Origin: Dichetophora obliterata
Lineage: Eukaryota > Arthropoda > Insecta > Diptera > Sciomyzidae
Reading direction: 5' to 3'
DNA: 64,000 nucleotides
NCBI GenBank assembly: GCA_963920525.1
Contig: OY986438.1
Coordinates: 81,455,177 to 81,519,176 of the forward strand
Each line of letters opens with the position of its first letter. The first letter of the stretch is position 1. A program made the translations under genes and the position numbers. Positions 44,941-56,666 of this stretch are shown in pieces. The notes under the pieces are model-generated. The model had not been told where the DNA came from and did no database searches. It saw nothing but the letters and a program-made list of their open reading frames with translations.

Positions 44941-46189
44941 TATGTTGGTTAAAATTAAATGTAATTCAAAGTTATGTTTAATAAATGGAAATATATATCG
45001 GAAAAATTTGAATTATTTATTTTTCCTGTAGTAAAGAGCATAAACATGCGTGTATATTTTAAAAGTAATTTACAATCAAACTTAAATTAACAAAAGATAT
45101 TTTTAATATGGAAAAAATAAAATGCATAACATAAATAATTCGAATTTGTTATGGTATTTCAAAAATATATAAATTTTGAGGCAGAACGCATTCTTAGTAA
45201 CGCATGCGCAAACCTGCGTAATAATAATAATACATACAGATTCTATAGCTACACGCATCTGTATTCTCTATTGTATTTATCTTGCTGAATATAAACAAAA
45301 CCAAACAAAATCGACAAAAACGAAAGCATCTAATATTTATTTATGTATTTTCATTTTACATATATATTAATAACAACAACAAAAACAAAAGCAGCACAAC
45401 AACATACGACACCATTGCGAACCAAACGAACAACAAAAATAACAACAGCATAAGCAGCTACTGAAACAGCTTGTGTATTTTCATTAAAAAAATATGGATT
45501 TTTTCTTCTTAGATTTTGCTGTTTTGTGACTTTATTTAAGAAGTGACAAAATCTAAAGTCAGATATTCGTTTTATTCGTACTCAAACTGATATTTTGGCA
45601 TATATTTATTTATTGTACGATGAATGTTAAAGGCTGTTGGTATACTCCAAAGTGTCAACTAAACTTCTTAAATGTTCTTAAAAAATTTTGTGAAAATGAC
45701 CCTCATACAAACCGCGCTGTAAGACGTAATTCTACGTCAAAACATGACAAATATATATTATATATTTATAGTAGCAGTTAAATAGCTACATTCTGCACAT
45801 CAGAAGCGTTATATATTTTAAACAGTTCACATCAATAAATTATTTTATATACTTATGTGAAGTAAGCATTCGGCGAAATGCAGCATCCGGCGAAAAAAAA
45901 CTTAACAGAGCTCTGTTAATAACATAGATATGTTAGTCAAAATTTTAACAGAGAAAAAGTTTAAATTTCTGTTAGTAACAGACGTTAAGTACAGAAAAGC
46001 TTTTAAAAAAGCTCTTTTAACATAAAAAAACAGGTGGATGGATCACTAAAAAAAATGTAGAATATTTAAAACACATATAAAGCATGGTCTTTAGAGCAGT
46101 GGTCGGCATTCTGCTGCCTGTCAACTTCTACAAAAATCCATAAATTCATAAAATACAAAATATATGTGTAATTCTAAAACAAAATTTAA
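44941..46189. other. non-coding with simple repeats
   Basis: Short (AAT)n at about 45216-45232 and an ACAACAACAAAAACAAAAGC-type run near 45370-45400. A copy of the 19470-19585 repeat lies reverse-complemented at 45618-45745. At 45898-45990 AACAGAGCTCTGTTAA and related CTGTTAGTAACAG palindromes occur. No gene. Confidence 0.55.
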
Positions 46190-48560
46190 CCCTCATGTTC
46201 GATAAAAAACAGTCAAATCATAATACCGAAGTTGCAATTCTTAAACTTTTAGCTGGAAAAACTCGATATTTTTTAAGCGAAAGAACGCAATTTTAGTCAT
46301 TTTTGCAAAAAAGATTCTAAAAACCGCAAAAAAGAAACGATGAAATCTTACAGGTATGCAACAAGACTGCAATAACTTTTACATTAAGAAGTATCATCAA
46401 AATTAGATAGTTCAGTTTTTTTGAAAAGAGGTGCAAGAACTCCCTTTTGGTAATTTTGAAAAATAGACGAAACTGTTAGTAACACAGATTTTACAAACGC
46501 AAATAAGAAACAATAAAACCTTCAAGGTACGACACTAAACTTCATGAGCTTTGACCCCAAGAAGTTTTATTAAAACTTCATAGTTCAGTTTTTTTCAAAA
46601 TGAGATGAAAAATTCACTTTTAGTCATTTTGAAAAAATAGGCGAAACTATTAGTAACACAGATTTTACAAAAACAAATAAGAAACGATGAAACCTTATAG
46701 GTATGCAACAAGGCTACATGAGCTTTGACGTCAAGAAGTTTTATCAAAATTTCATAGTTCAGTTTTTTTTAAAATGAGATGAAAAAAATTCACTTTTGGT
46801 CATTTTGAAAAAATAGGTCAAACTGTTAATAACACAGATTTTACAAACGCAAATAAGAAACGATAAAACCTACAAAATGACCAAAAGTGAATTTTTCATC
46901 TCATTTTAAAAAAAAACTGAACTATGAAATTTTGATAAAACTTCTTGGGGTCAAAGCTCATGGTGTCTTGTTGCATACCTTTAAGGTTTCATCGTTTCTT
47001 ATTTGCGTTTGCAAAATCTATGGTACAAAGAATTTCGCCCATTTTTGCAAAATGACCAAAAGTGAATTTTTTCATCTCATTTAAAAAAAAATGAACAAAG
47101 AAATTTTGATTAAACTTCTTGACATCAAAGCTCATGTAGCTTTGTTGCATAACTATAAGGTTTCATCGTTTCTTATTTGTTTTTGTAAAATCTGTGGTAC
47201 TAACAGTTTCGCCTATTTTTGCAAAATGACCAAAAGTGAATTTTTCATCTCATTTAAAAAAAACTGAACGAAGAAATTTTGATAAAACTTCTTGACATCA
47301 AAGCTCATGTAGGTTTGTTGCATAACTATAAGGTTTCATCGTTTCTTATTTGTTTTTGTAAAATCTGTGTTACTAACAGTTTCGCCTGTTTTTGCAAAAT
47401 GACCAAAAGTGAATTTTTTCATCTCATTTAAAAAAAAACTGAACTAAGAAATTTTGATAAAACTTTATAACGTCAAAGATCATGTAGTCTTGTTGCATAC
47501 CTATGAGGTTTCATCGTTTCTTATTTGTTTTTGAAAAAGCTGTGGTACTAAGAATTTCGCTCATTTTTGCTAAATGACCAAAAGTTGATTTTTTCATTTC
47601 ATTTAAAAAAACTGAACTATGAAATTTTGATAAAACTTCTTGAGAACAAAGCTCATGGAGTCTTGTGTCATACCTATTAGGTTTTATCGTTTCTTATTTG
47701 CGTTTGTAAAATCTGTGTTACTAACAGTTTCGCCTATTTTTACAAAATGACCAAAAGTGAACTTTTTCATCGCATTTTAAAAAAACTGAACTATGAAATT
47801 TTAATAAAACTTCTTGGGGTCAAAGCTCATGGAGTTTATTGTCGTACCTTGTAGGTTTTATCGTTTCTTATTTGCGTTTGTAAAATCTGTGTTACTAACA
47901 GTTTCGCCTATTTTTTCAAAATGACCAAAAGTGAATTTTTTCATCTCTTAAAAAAAAACTGAACTATGAAATTTTGATAAAACTTCTTGACGTCAAAGCT
48001 CATGTAGCCTTGTTGCATACCTATAAGGTGTCATCGTTTCTTATTTACGTTTGCAAATCTGTGGTACTAACAGTTTCGCCTATTTTTGCAAAATGACCAA
48101 AAGTGAATTTTTTCATCTCATTTAAAAAAGAACTGAACTTTGAAATTTTAATAAAACTTCTTGAGGTCAAAGCTCATGTAGCCTTGTTGCATACCTATAA
48201 GGTGTCATCGTTTCTAATTTGCGTTTGCAAAATCTGTGGTACTAAAAGTTTCGCCTATTTTTTGCAAAATTACTAATAGTGAATTTTTTCATTTAATTTA
48301 AAAAAAACTGAACTAAGAAATTTTGATAAAACTTCTTGAGGTCAAAGCTCATATGTTTTCAGTTGCATACCTTTAAGGTTTCATCATTTCTTATTTGAGT
48401 TTGCAAAATCTGTGGTACTAACAGTTTCACCTATTTTTGCAAAATGACTAAAAGTGAATTTTTTTCATTTCATTTAAGAAAAAGCTGATCTATGAAATAT
48501 TGATAAAGCTTCTTGAAATCAAAGCTAATGCAGTCTTGTCGCATACCTATAAGGTTCATC
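46190..48560. repeat. ~174-bp satellite array with one orientation switch
   Basis: About 13-14 monomers. The anchor AAATAAGAAACGATGAAACC lies at about 46328, 46502, 46676 and 46852 on the plus strand; from 46872 on it is inverted (GGTTTCATCGTTTCTTATTT near 46985, 47160, 47335, 47511, 47685, 47858, 48030, 48205, 48380). Period is 173-176 bp. Each monomer contains AAAATGACCAAAAGTGAATT, AAAACTGAACTATGAAATTT, GATAAAACTTCTTG and AATCTGTGTTACTAACAGTT. The junction lies at about 46868-46875. Apparent open frames (for example 46887-47084) are incidental. Confidence 0.88.
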
Positions 48561-48596
48561 TAAGGTTCATCTAAGGTTCATCTTAAGTTAATCTAT

Positions 48597-49930
48597 ATGC
48601 ATTTCCTTATCCATGTCCATATCCTTATCCATGTCCATGACCATATCCATGTCCTTATCCGTATCCATATCCATGTCCATGTCCATATCCATATCCGTAT
48701 TCATATCCATATCCATATCCATATCCATATCCATATCCATATCCATATCCATATCCATATCCATATCCATATCCATATCCATATCCATATCCATATCCAT
48801 ATCCATATCCATATCCATATCCATATCCATATCCATATCCATATCCATATCCATATCCATATCCATATCCATATCCATATCCATATCCATATCCATATCC
48901 ATATCCATATCCATATCCATATCCATATCCATATCCATATCCATATCCATATCCATATCCATATCCATATCCATATCCATATCCATATCCATATCCATAT
49001 CCATATCCATATCCATATCCATATCCATATCCATATCCATATCCATATCCATATCCATATCCATATCCATATCCATATCCATATCCATATCCATATCCAT
49101 ATCCATATCCATATCCATATCCATATCCATATCCATATCCATATCCATATCCATATCCATATCCATATCCATATCCATATCCATATCCATATCCATATCC
49201 ATATCCATATCCATATCCATATCCATATCCATATCCATATCCATATCCATATCCATATCCATATCCATATCCATATCCATATCCATATCCATATCCATAT
49301 CCATATCCATATCCATATCCATATCCATATCCATATCCATATCCATATCCATATCCATATCCATATCCATATCCATATCCATATCCATATCCATATCCAT
49401 ATCCATATCCATATCCATATCCATATCCATATCCATATCCATATCCATATCCATATCCATATCCATATCCATATCCATATCCATATCCATATCCATATCC
49501 ATATCCATATCCATATCCATATCCATATCCATATCCATATCCATATCCATATCCATATCCATATCCATATCCATATCCATATCCATATCCATATCCATAT
49601 CCATATCCATATCCATATCCATATCCATATCCATATCCATATCCATATCCATATCCATATCCATATCCATATCCATATCCATATCCATATCCATATCCAT
49701 ATCCATATCCTTATCAATATCATATCCAAATGCATTTCCATATTCATATCAATAGCATATTCATATCCATTTCTATATCCATTATCTAAATCCATGTCCA
49801 TATCATTTTTGATTTTAATTTCCATTTCCATATCCATAATCTGTTTTAAAACCATCATCTTAAGCAAGCCCACAACCATAACCGGAACCATAACAATAAC
49901 CAAAACCAAAATCAAAACCAAAACCATATC
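48597..49930. repeat. ~1-kb pure CATATC hexanucleotide tract with degenerate flanks
   Basis: From about 48702 to 49710 the sequence is CATATC repeated about 168 times with no interruption that I can see. The left flank (48597-48701) mixes CCATGT, CCTTAT and CCGTAT variants. The right flank degrades through TCCATTTCCATATC to AACCAAAACCAAAATC at about 49930. The long open frames here (repeating Met-Asp, Ile-His, Ile-Ser or Ile-Trp dipeptides) follow from a 6-bp repeat lacking stops in most frames and are not genes. Confidence 0.97.
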
Positions 49931-50099
49931 TATCTATATTAAAAAAAAAGTACACAGATATAATACTTTTCAGGAGAACTATCCACCTAGAGAGTTTCAA
50001 CATTTTCAAAAATAGTGATGTCAGAAACGTGGGCGCTTTGACATGGAATCACAGATATATAACAATATAGGGAAATTCACGATTCAATGCACTAACCTG

Positions 50100-50296
50100 T
50101 GCAGTTGAGGACTTGTGCAGTTGTGCAAATAGTATTTCGTGAACATACCAACAGCAAAGCAGTCAAATTTTTCAATGCACACAAGTGAACAACTGCTCAA
50201 GTCCTGAAGTTTAAGGATATTGTAGAAAAGCACTTGTGAAGATTTATGAAGTACGCGTATTTTTTTTCTGTAAAGTGCACAAGTCCTCAACTTGTA
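50100..50296. mobile_element. ~195-bp MITE with AAGTTGAGGACTTGTGCA ends
   Basis: CAGTTGAGGACTTGTGCAG at 50101 and the inverted CTGCACAAGTCCTCAACTTG-like sequence ending at about 50295 form the termini; a further ACTTGAGCAGTTG-type motif lies inside in inverted form. The target duplication is unclear. Confidence 0.6.
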
Positions 50297-50621
50297 AGTA
50301 TACTGAATAATGAATACCCATATTAAATTTTGCTAAGTTTGAGGTCGTCCTTTTTGACACTTGTATCGTTACGTTTCTACAACGCAGACAAAAGTACGAT
50401 CATCTCACTCAACCGAACGCACTATTTTGTTTTGGGCATAAAGAGTGACTGTATGCCCAATATACACTGTACGCCCATAATACACTGTAGTGCTCAGTCT
50501 GAGTGAGCACTCAGTTGTTCAAAAACACACTGTACTAGCCAGTCTGCGTACAACGGGTTTTGTTTTGTGTACATAAACAATGTTTAATTGTATTGGTGTA
50601 GGAATCCCCTAAATAAAATAT
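50297..50621. other. non-coding
   Basis: Contains closely spaced ACACTGTA and TGCCCA/ACGCCC motifs at 50450-50540. No gene or clear element boundaries. Confidence 0.4.
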
Positions 50622-50893
50622 TACTACGTTTCCATGGCGAGTTGAGCCTGAGTTGGGGTTTTCGTCGAAAGTGTTTTCATGCACAACATCGAGTCGAGAT
50701 GGAGTTCGGCCATTACATTCATCATTTTTTTCTCAGTATAAATGTGTGTGTTCAGAAGGTGCAAAATTTACTAAATATTTTGAGTCTTTGATCAGTATCA
50801 GTTTCTGCTACTTTGTGTACCTGATGTACGGTTTGTTACATTTTATGTCAGCGCAAAGGCAGAAATCAAATGAAATAATAAGTAATCAATAAA
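50622..50893 (+). mobile_element. left-end fragment of the 41449-type transposon
   Basis: TACTACGTTTCCATGGCGAG at 50622 and the next ~270 bp match 41449-41735, sharing CGAAAGTGTTTYCATGCACA, ATCGAGTCGAG, TATAAATGTGTG and GTTCAGAAGGTGCAAAATTT. Similarity ends near 50893. No right end is visible, so it is a truncated second copy. Confidence 0.8.
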
Positions 50894-50982
50894 TTCAATC
50901 TCTTCAGACTTCAGAGTTGTTGAGCGCATATTTTTATCTAATTTTTTTTCATACAGAATCAAGCAAGAAAATAGGACAGTGT

Positions 50983-51037
50983 TAAGACGTTCGACTCTAA
51001 GCTACGCAGTCCGAGTTCAATCCCAGGCTATGCAAAG
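50983..51037 (+). other. tRNA-like segment (A and B box)
   Basis: GGACAGTGTTAAGACGTTCG resembles a D-arm/A box, and CCGAGTTCAATCCCAGGC a T-arm/B box, at tRNA-like spacing. The stems do not form a full cloverleaf. It is followed by a T-run at about 51041. Pseudo-tRNA or SINE head. Confidence 0.5.
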
Positions 51038-51432
51038 CAAGTTTTTTATTCGACTTTAATGTTGTTTTCGAACTTAACTGCATCCTCAAAGCTTACCAAA
51101 GATGCAGTAAAAATGCGCCTACTTTTGGGGACACGTAGAACAAAAAAGGAAAGTAAGCTGCATCAAAAAAGATGCGCCACTTGCTTAAAAAACAGCGCAT
51201 CATCAGTAGCGTTTCAGCGCTACTTTTACCCGCTGGGTATCGTCACTACAGCTTTTTCGGCGCGTGGAATTTCGCGCACCTCACGCAGTGTTACCAGTAT
51301 ATTTATGTATAATTTCCCACAAACAATGGAAAAAATTCCAAAATCTCTAAAATATCTTTCAAGCATAACTTTATTAAGGTATAAAATTTTAGGTACAAAA
51401 GTTCATCAAAATATTAAAAAATATAATACATA
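51038..51432. other. GC-richer stretch without recognisable gene
   Basis: About 51080-51300 is richer in GC than its surroundings and open in one frame, but the frame runs into the Tc1 inverted repeat and shows no known domain. Could hold an old exon; not supported further. Confidence 0.35.
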
Positions 51433-53154
51433 TAGTCTGTCAAGTAATTGTATGCAAAATAAAATATGCAAAACAATAATCACTTTATAATTGTATTACA
51501 ACAAGAAACGCATATATTTCTCTGAAATTTTTTTTTAAATTATTACTTTTAATTATTCTGAATTAGAAAACAACAAAAAAATTATTTCATAAAAACAAAA
51601 AGAGAGTTTTATAAAACCAAAATAAAAACAATAGCTATTTTATGGTGTCAAAGAATTCTTTACAAAATGCAAGGAACATATAAAGGAACTTATACACTAA
51701 TGAAAAAGTTCAATATTTTGTATATCCACCCTGAGCATCAATCACGGCTTGTAACCTTCTTGGAACAGATTCAATAAGTTTTTTTAAATCATATTCTTCG
51801 GGTATCTTTTTCCATTCCTCTTTAATAACTTTAATTAGAGCGTTTTTATTTGTTGGAGTCCGTTTTGCAACCTTCTTTTTTAAGTGTGCCCATAAATTTT
51901 CGATTGGGTTTATGTCGGGGCTTTGGGCTGGTGTGTCTATCACTTTACTGCAATTGTGCAGCAACCAGATCCTGCACAAAAACGATTTGTGCTTAGGGTA
52001 ATTGTCTTGGTTCAATTTGTATTTTAACTCTTCGCAATTTTGGGGTTCAGTGAAGCCGAAATTTTGAGCATTTTTTTTCGTTTCGCAGAATCTCTAAGTA
52101 AAACTCCTTCGCCATTTTATCGGTAAAAACTTTAAATTCACCAACGCCTTCCCAAGATATGCATCCCTATACCATCACAGACAACTTTCCAAACCTCACA
52201 GTGGGAATTATATTCTTCTGTAGCAGGGCTGTGTTTGGTTTCCGCCATACTCTATTAGGACCATCGTGAGAATATAACATAGTTTTTGTTTCGTCGCAGA
52301 AAATTACATCTCTCCAATACTCCATTGGATGAGAAACGTTTGCAATACCAAAACTCAGTCTTTTTTGAATATTTATTAAAGAAAGAAATGTTTTCTTACG
52401 AGCTGTTTTTGAAGAGTATTTATGTTTTTTTAGCACTTTTCGAACTGTTTCATGTGAAACTTGCTTGTTGCACTGAACATTTAAATCTGTTGCTAACTGC
52501 CTTGTACTTATTTGAGGATTATTGCACACTTCTTTGAGAGTTTTTGACTCGAGTCTTCTAGAAAGCTTCTTCGGTCTGCCTGCAGAATTATTTAACTCCA
52601 GTAGATTTTCTTTCTCAGCACGTTGTAAAATATTGTATATTGTTCTCAGCTTAACAGAAAACATTTCTGCTAATTCTTTAGCTGATTTTCCCTTCTGGTA
52701 ATTGAAATACACTAGCTGAATGACGTTGTAATTAATTCGCTTTCCAGGCATATTTTAATCACTTTTTTAGCTTCACAAAGACTTTTCACTGTTTACTGTT
52801 TAAATACTAATCATCAACTAATTATAATCTGCTGCGCAATAACTAATACATCACATGTCAATGACGCTAAAATTTAGGACCGTTAGATTTTTGTCTCTTC
52901 TTTCTAATCTTATGTTCGTATTTTGCAAAGAATTATTTGACACCATGAAATTGTTATTGTTTTTACTTTTGTTTTATAAAACTTTCTTTTTGTTTTTATG
53001 AAATAATTTTTTTGTTGTTTTCTAATTAAGAATTAATAAAAGTAATAAATTAAAAAAAAACTTTAAAAAATATATACTTTTCTTGTTGTAATACAATTTT
53101 AAAGAGATTATTGTTTTGCATATTTTATTTTGCAAACAATTACTTGACAGACTG
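51433..53154 (-). mobile_element. Tc1-type transposon with ~240-bp inverted repeats
   Basis: 1722 bp bounded by TA at 51431-51432 and 53155-53156. The ends read TAGTCTGTCAAGTAATTG (left, first base mutated) and CAGTCTGTCAAGTAATTG (right). Reverse-complement similarity extends inward about 240 bp on each side, to ATGGTGTCAAAKAATTCTTT. Size and long terminal repeats recall the S, Paris and Minos type elements of flies, though sequence relationship to a named family is not established. It carries a broken transposase on the minus strand. Confidence 0.88.
51707..52751 (-). pseudogene. Tc1-family (DDE) transposase, frameshifted
   Basis: A cut-and-paste transposase that binds the inverted repeats and inserts at TA. 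Start ATG 52751 (MPGKRINYNVIQLVYFNYQK). The N-terminal two-part helix-turn-helix (AKELAEMFSVKLRTIYNILQ; ISTRQLATDL) has GRPKK between its halves. Catalytic segments include WRDVIFCDETK (first D), DNYPKHKS (second D) and SPDINPIENLWAHLK (the third acidic residue, E). It ends with DAQGGYTKY near 51710. The frame is lost between about 52166 and 52015, around the second aspartate. The full-length product would be about 345 residues, normal for Tc1. Confidence 0.88.
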
Positions 53155-53387
53155 TATTCATAAACATTAGCATACAATATTTTCTAATAATTAAAAGAAT
53201 TGAAGACTGTTTTAAAAATTATTTTTTCTGGTCTATACAAAAGTGTTTGTTATAAAAAAATATATTCCATACAAAAAAATTTGAAACTATGAGGAAATTA
53301 AAAAATATGTAGTTTTTTTAAATTCATTTACCATTTTTGTTTAAATGTTGATAATTATTCGGCCTTCTACAAATTAATATAATGGTG
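53155..53387. other. AT-rich, no gene
   Basis: Nothing recognised. Confidence 0.5.
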
Positions 53388-53742
53388 CTGGGCTTTCGCC
53401 GTAGTGAAAAAAAACAAAAGTTTAGCTTTTGGTTTTTCTAGTTTTTAATTTCAATATTTCGGCTTTCTTTATATATTTATTTTTATTTTCTTTTTATTTA
53501 TTAAATTTTTAAAATCTTCAGGAAAATAAGACAGAAAATATTTTGTCAGGAAACTAAGACAAAAAATATTTGTATACTTTGAAAGCCATCTTCAGGAGAC
53601 TAATACAAAAAATATTTTTTAAGACAATTTTTTGTCTAAGTTTCCTGTAGATGGCTTACAAAGTAAGCCGAAATATTGAAATTAAAAACTAAAAAAACCA
53701 AAAGCTAAACTTTTGAGTTTTTTCACTACGGCCAGAGCCCAG
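53388..53742. mobile_element. 355-bp foldback element
   Basis: The left arm GGTGCTGGGCTTTCGCCGTA (53388) and about 90 further bases pair with the right arm ending GCCAGAGCCCAGCATC (53742). Both contain AAAAGTTTAGCTTTTGG and TTTCAATATTTCGGCTT. The short centre has repeated GACAAAAAATATT. Target duplication unclear. Confidence 0.75.
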
Positions 53743-54777
53743 CATCTTTATATTTTTGTTTAAAGTAACAAAACCATACAAAAAATCAAAACGATATTCA
53801 AAACAACTCTATAGGAAAATCAACTCGTTGAAAAGTAATTGAAGAAGTAGTTTTTTTCTATCACAACTGGTAGAAATTCTGACATTTTTCCGTAGAAAAA
53901 ACCACATATTTTAAATGGCAATATATTTTTAACTTATTAAAAAGTTGTAACGATTTAAGTGAATATTATTTCTGAACTTATTTTACTACTTTACGCTAAC
54001 AAACACTTTTCAAGAGATATTGTTTAATTTTATAAAAGACACAGAATAAATTGTAATGGTTCTCCGATTTTAGTTTATTTTTATTTAAGAGTTTGAATTT
54101 AATACATGAATTCTAAAGTATGTTTTTAATATTTTAAATACAAACCATTCTTAGATCGAATTAGAAATTAAATAAAAAAGTATTTTATTTAGGACTTTTT
54201 ATTTTATAAATTCTTCAAATGTTTGCTCAAATTAAAAAGTCAAAGTAGGTACCACCTTAATATAATTAAAAATAGTTCAACATCTACACGTTTTTTAACA
54301 TGAGCAGGAAAACAAATTAAGCCAATATTTAAAAAAAAAACACAAAATTATCCTCATTATTGCTTTTGCTCATCGTTGCAAAAAAAAAGAACAAAATAAA
54401 AAATGTTAATGCAATAAAAAACCTTAATAAGGTTAACTTATTTTCAATTTCTATAAAAAATTGACAAGCAAAACAAAAATAAATCATGTGTGTTTGTGTG
54501 CAACACATGTAACGGAACAAATATCTCAAGCGCAGCGGCATTTAGTAAGGCTTGCTTTTTGTTGCGTTTGCATACATTTGTTGTTGTTAGCAAGTTAGAA
54601 ATTTGGTCAACGCCGGTTTTGTTGTTATTTTTTGCACGTGCTTTTGTTATTATATTTTGTATTTGTTGTTGTTTTTACAAATGTACAAACACAAAGATGA
54701 TAAACCAAAACCAATTTGTAGCTGAGCCTACATAGCTAATTGAGCTTCTGAAAGCTCATGTCTGCTATAGGGATATA
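53743..54777. other. AT-rich non-coding DNA
   Basis: No coding or RNA feature recognised. A GC-richer patch at 54480-54740 with GTTGTTGTTAGC-like simple sequence contains an open frame without a domain. Confidence 0.5.
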
Positions 54778-55962
54778 CAGTGGAATTAACTTATAAAGGC
54801 CTCGGTTTTAACAACATTTCTGCTATAAAGTCGTATTCTTGAAGTCCGCATTTTCTAATTTCTCATTCCTTAGGAACTGCGTTCGCTTTTAACGTCATTG
54901 GATATAACGACAAGTTCGCATATAACGACGCAGTTTTCATAAAATATAATAAATATTATCACATATAGCGACGACGAAAGCAAGTTGAGAGTAGATTTGC
55001 TTACTTATGATTTTTTTTTATTTATATGTGAACAAACAATATTCACTGAACATATTTGCAATTTTTGCTTTGTTGAAAGGGAAATAACCGTATAAAATTC
55101 ATTGACAACAAAACTGCATAGCTTCATTTGCGCATGTGATTTTGCCCAGTATACATTTGTTCCTTCAAATGCATGATTGATTTTTTGCTGTGTTCAAAAT
55201 GCCTCCACAAAACAAACTAAACGTAACGCGTTCATCATTGAAGAAAAATCTGCAATAATCTGGCGGCTTGAAAACGGCAAGGAATTTCTTGCGTCATATT
55301 CTTCAATATTCATCATATGGAAACATAAGGATCACACCTCCTCAAAATGTAGAAAATCCAAAAATCGCGATATATACCTCCAACCGATCATATTTTACAA
55401 GAAAAACCCAATGATTTAGTTAAAATTTTAGGTAAAACGAATTTTTATTGTTTAGAAAGTTTGATTTACCATTTTCGATAGCGACACTGCATTGTTAACT
55501 GCAAGGTTTCAGGTGAAGCAGGTGATGTATCCCAAGGTGACTACAGAATTTTCCCAAAACTTCGAGATGGCTATTAGGATTCAGAAAAAGGGTATAATGC
55601 TGATGAAACAAGGTTCTTCTTTAAACTCATGCTCGATAGAATTTTAAAATTTTAAGGTAAAAAGTATATAGGAGGAAAAGTTTTGACGGTTCGTGTTACA
55701 GTTTTGGTTGCTGCAAACATGGATGGAAGTTTGAAAAGGAAAATATTTTTTATCAGAAAGTCAAAGAAACAAAAAAACTTATTGTATTTATTTACCCTAA
55801 GTTTTATGTTTTATTTTTACTATTGACAATAAATTTTTTTCCTTTATAATAAATGAATTAAGTCAACAATGAACAAAAAAAATTATGTGTGCATATAACG
55901 ACATTCGGTTGTAACTACGAAATTTCCGGTCCCTTCAGGGTCGTTATAACCGAATTCCACTG
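54778..55962 (+). mobile_element. Tigger/pogo-type transposon, internally deleted
   Basis: TA at 54776-54777 and 55963-55964 flank ends CAGTGGAATTAACTTATAAA and, read inward from the right, CAGTGGAATTCGGTTATAAC, the usual Tigger/pogo style. Subterminal ATAACGAC motifs repeat on both sides. At 1185 bp it is about half the size of an autonomous Tigger. Confidence 0.85.
55190..55775 (+). pseudogene. Tigger/pogo transposase remnants
   Basis: The N-terminal CENP-B-like helix-turn-helix is recognisable at about 55200-55280 (TKQTKRNAFIIEEKSAIIWR, LENGKE). After a large loss come GEAGDVSQGDY and the catalytic-domain opening YNADETRFFF (family form YNADETGLFY) near 55600, then LTVRVTVLVAANMDGSLKRK and IRKSKK near 55690-55770. 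Stops and frameshifts separate them, and the rest of the DDE domain is gone. Confidence 0.75.
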
Positions 55963-56343
55963 TACTTTTTATTTTTCGAAAATTATATATCGAAAAAATT
56001 TATAAAATTACATCTAAAGCTACTTGACAAAACTGTCAACACACGAAAAGATATTACACGATAATACATGACAGGAAAAATTATATGCAATTTTTTGAAC
56101 TTTCCAAATTCATGTTAAAAAAACGTTAAGTATTATAAATCACCAGAATAAGGCCTTTAGTACTTCATTTGAAAATTCCCTTTTTTTTATCACCAAGTAA
56201 AATGTTTCCATTTAAACTTAAAAGACGATTGAAAAATACGTCAAAAAAGGAAATTACCCTCGATCTGGCATCACTGATCTCACGTCGCCTGCCTCACCTT
56301 TCTTGTCTATGAAAACGTAATGTCTGGTTTCATGCAGACTGAG

Positions 56344-56660
56344 CCATGGTATAATTATTTGACAAGGTAGCCGTGACATTTTTTTGGCGATTGGTAGTTG
56401 TCAAAACAGCTAAAGAATGTTGTAGTTTGCTGCTGTTGACCAGCTATGTGCTTATTTTTAACTAATCTTTGATTCATTTAATTTATTCGCGAAGTTGATT
56501 GAAATGTTTTTAGTTTGTTGCTGTTGACTAGCTATGTTTAAGTCGTCGCTTATTTTTTCACTTTTCTTTGATTAATTGCATAAACAGCTAATTTTGACAA
56601 CTACCCATCGTGAGAAAAAAGCCAGTCTACTCTACTATCTTGTCAATAATTGTGCCATGG
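56344..56660. mobile_element. 317-bp MITE with CCATGGYAYAATTATTTGAC ends and 6-bp duplication
   Basis: Inverted ends of about 70 bp: CCATGGTATAATTATTTGAC on the left and CCATGGCACAATTATTGACA read inward on the right, continuing to GGTAGTTGTCAAAA. The flanks ACTGAG (56338-56343 and 56661-56666) are identical. Two internal GTTTGCTGCTGTTGACYAGC copies are in direct orientation. Superfamily unknown. Confidence 0.82.
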
Positions 56661-56666
56661 ACTGAG

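Noticed and set aside
46887..47084. 65-codon open frame in the satellite
   Set aside because: Lies within 174-bp monomers and is not kept open in neighbouring monomers.
48588..50015. Long open frames of 370-470 codons on both strands
   Set aside because: They are translations of the CATATC hexanucleotide and its flanks (alternating dipeptides in every open frame), with no unique coding sequence.
51059..51490. 143-codon open frame left of the Tc1 element
   Set aside because: Its last third is the Tc1 inverted repeat, so the frame is a fusion of unrelated sequences; no domain seen.
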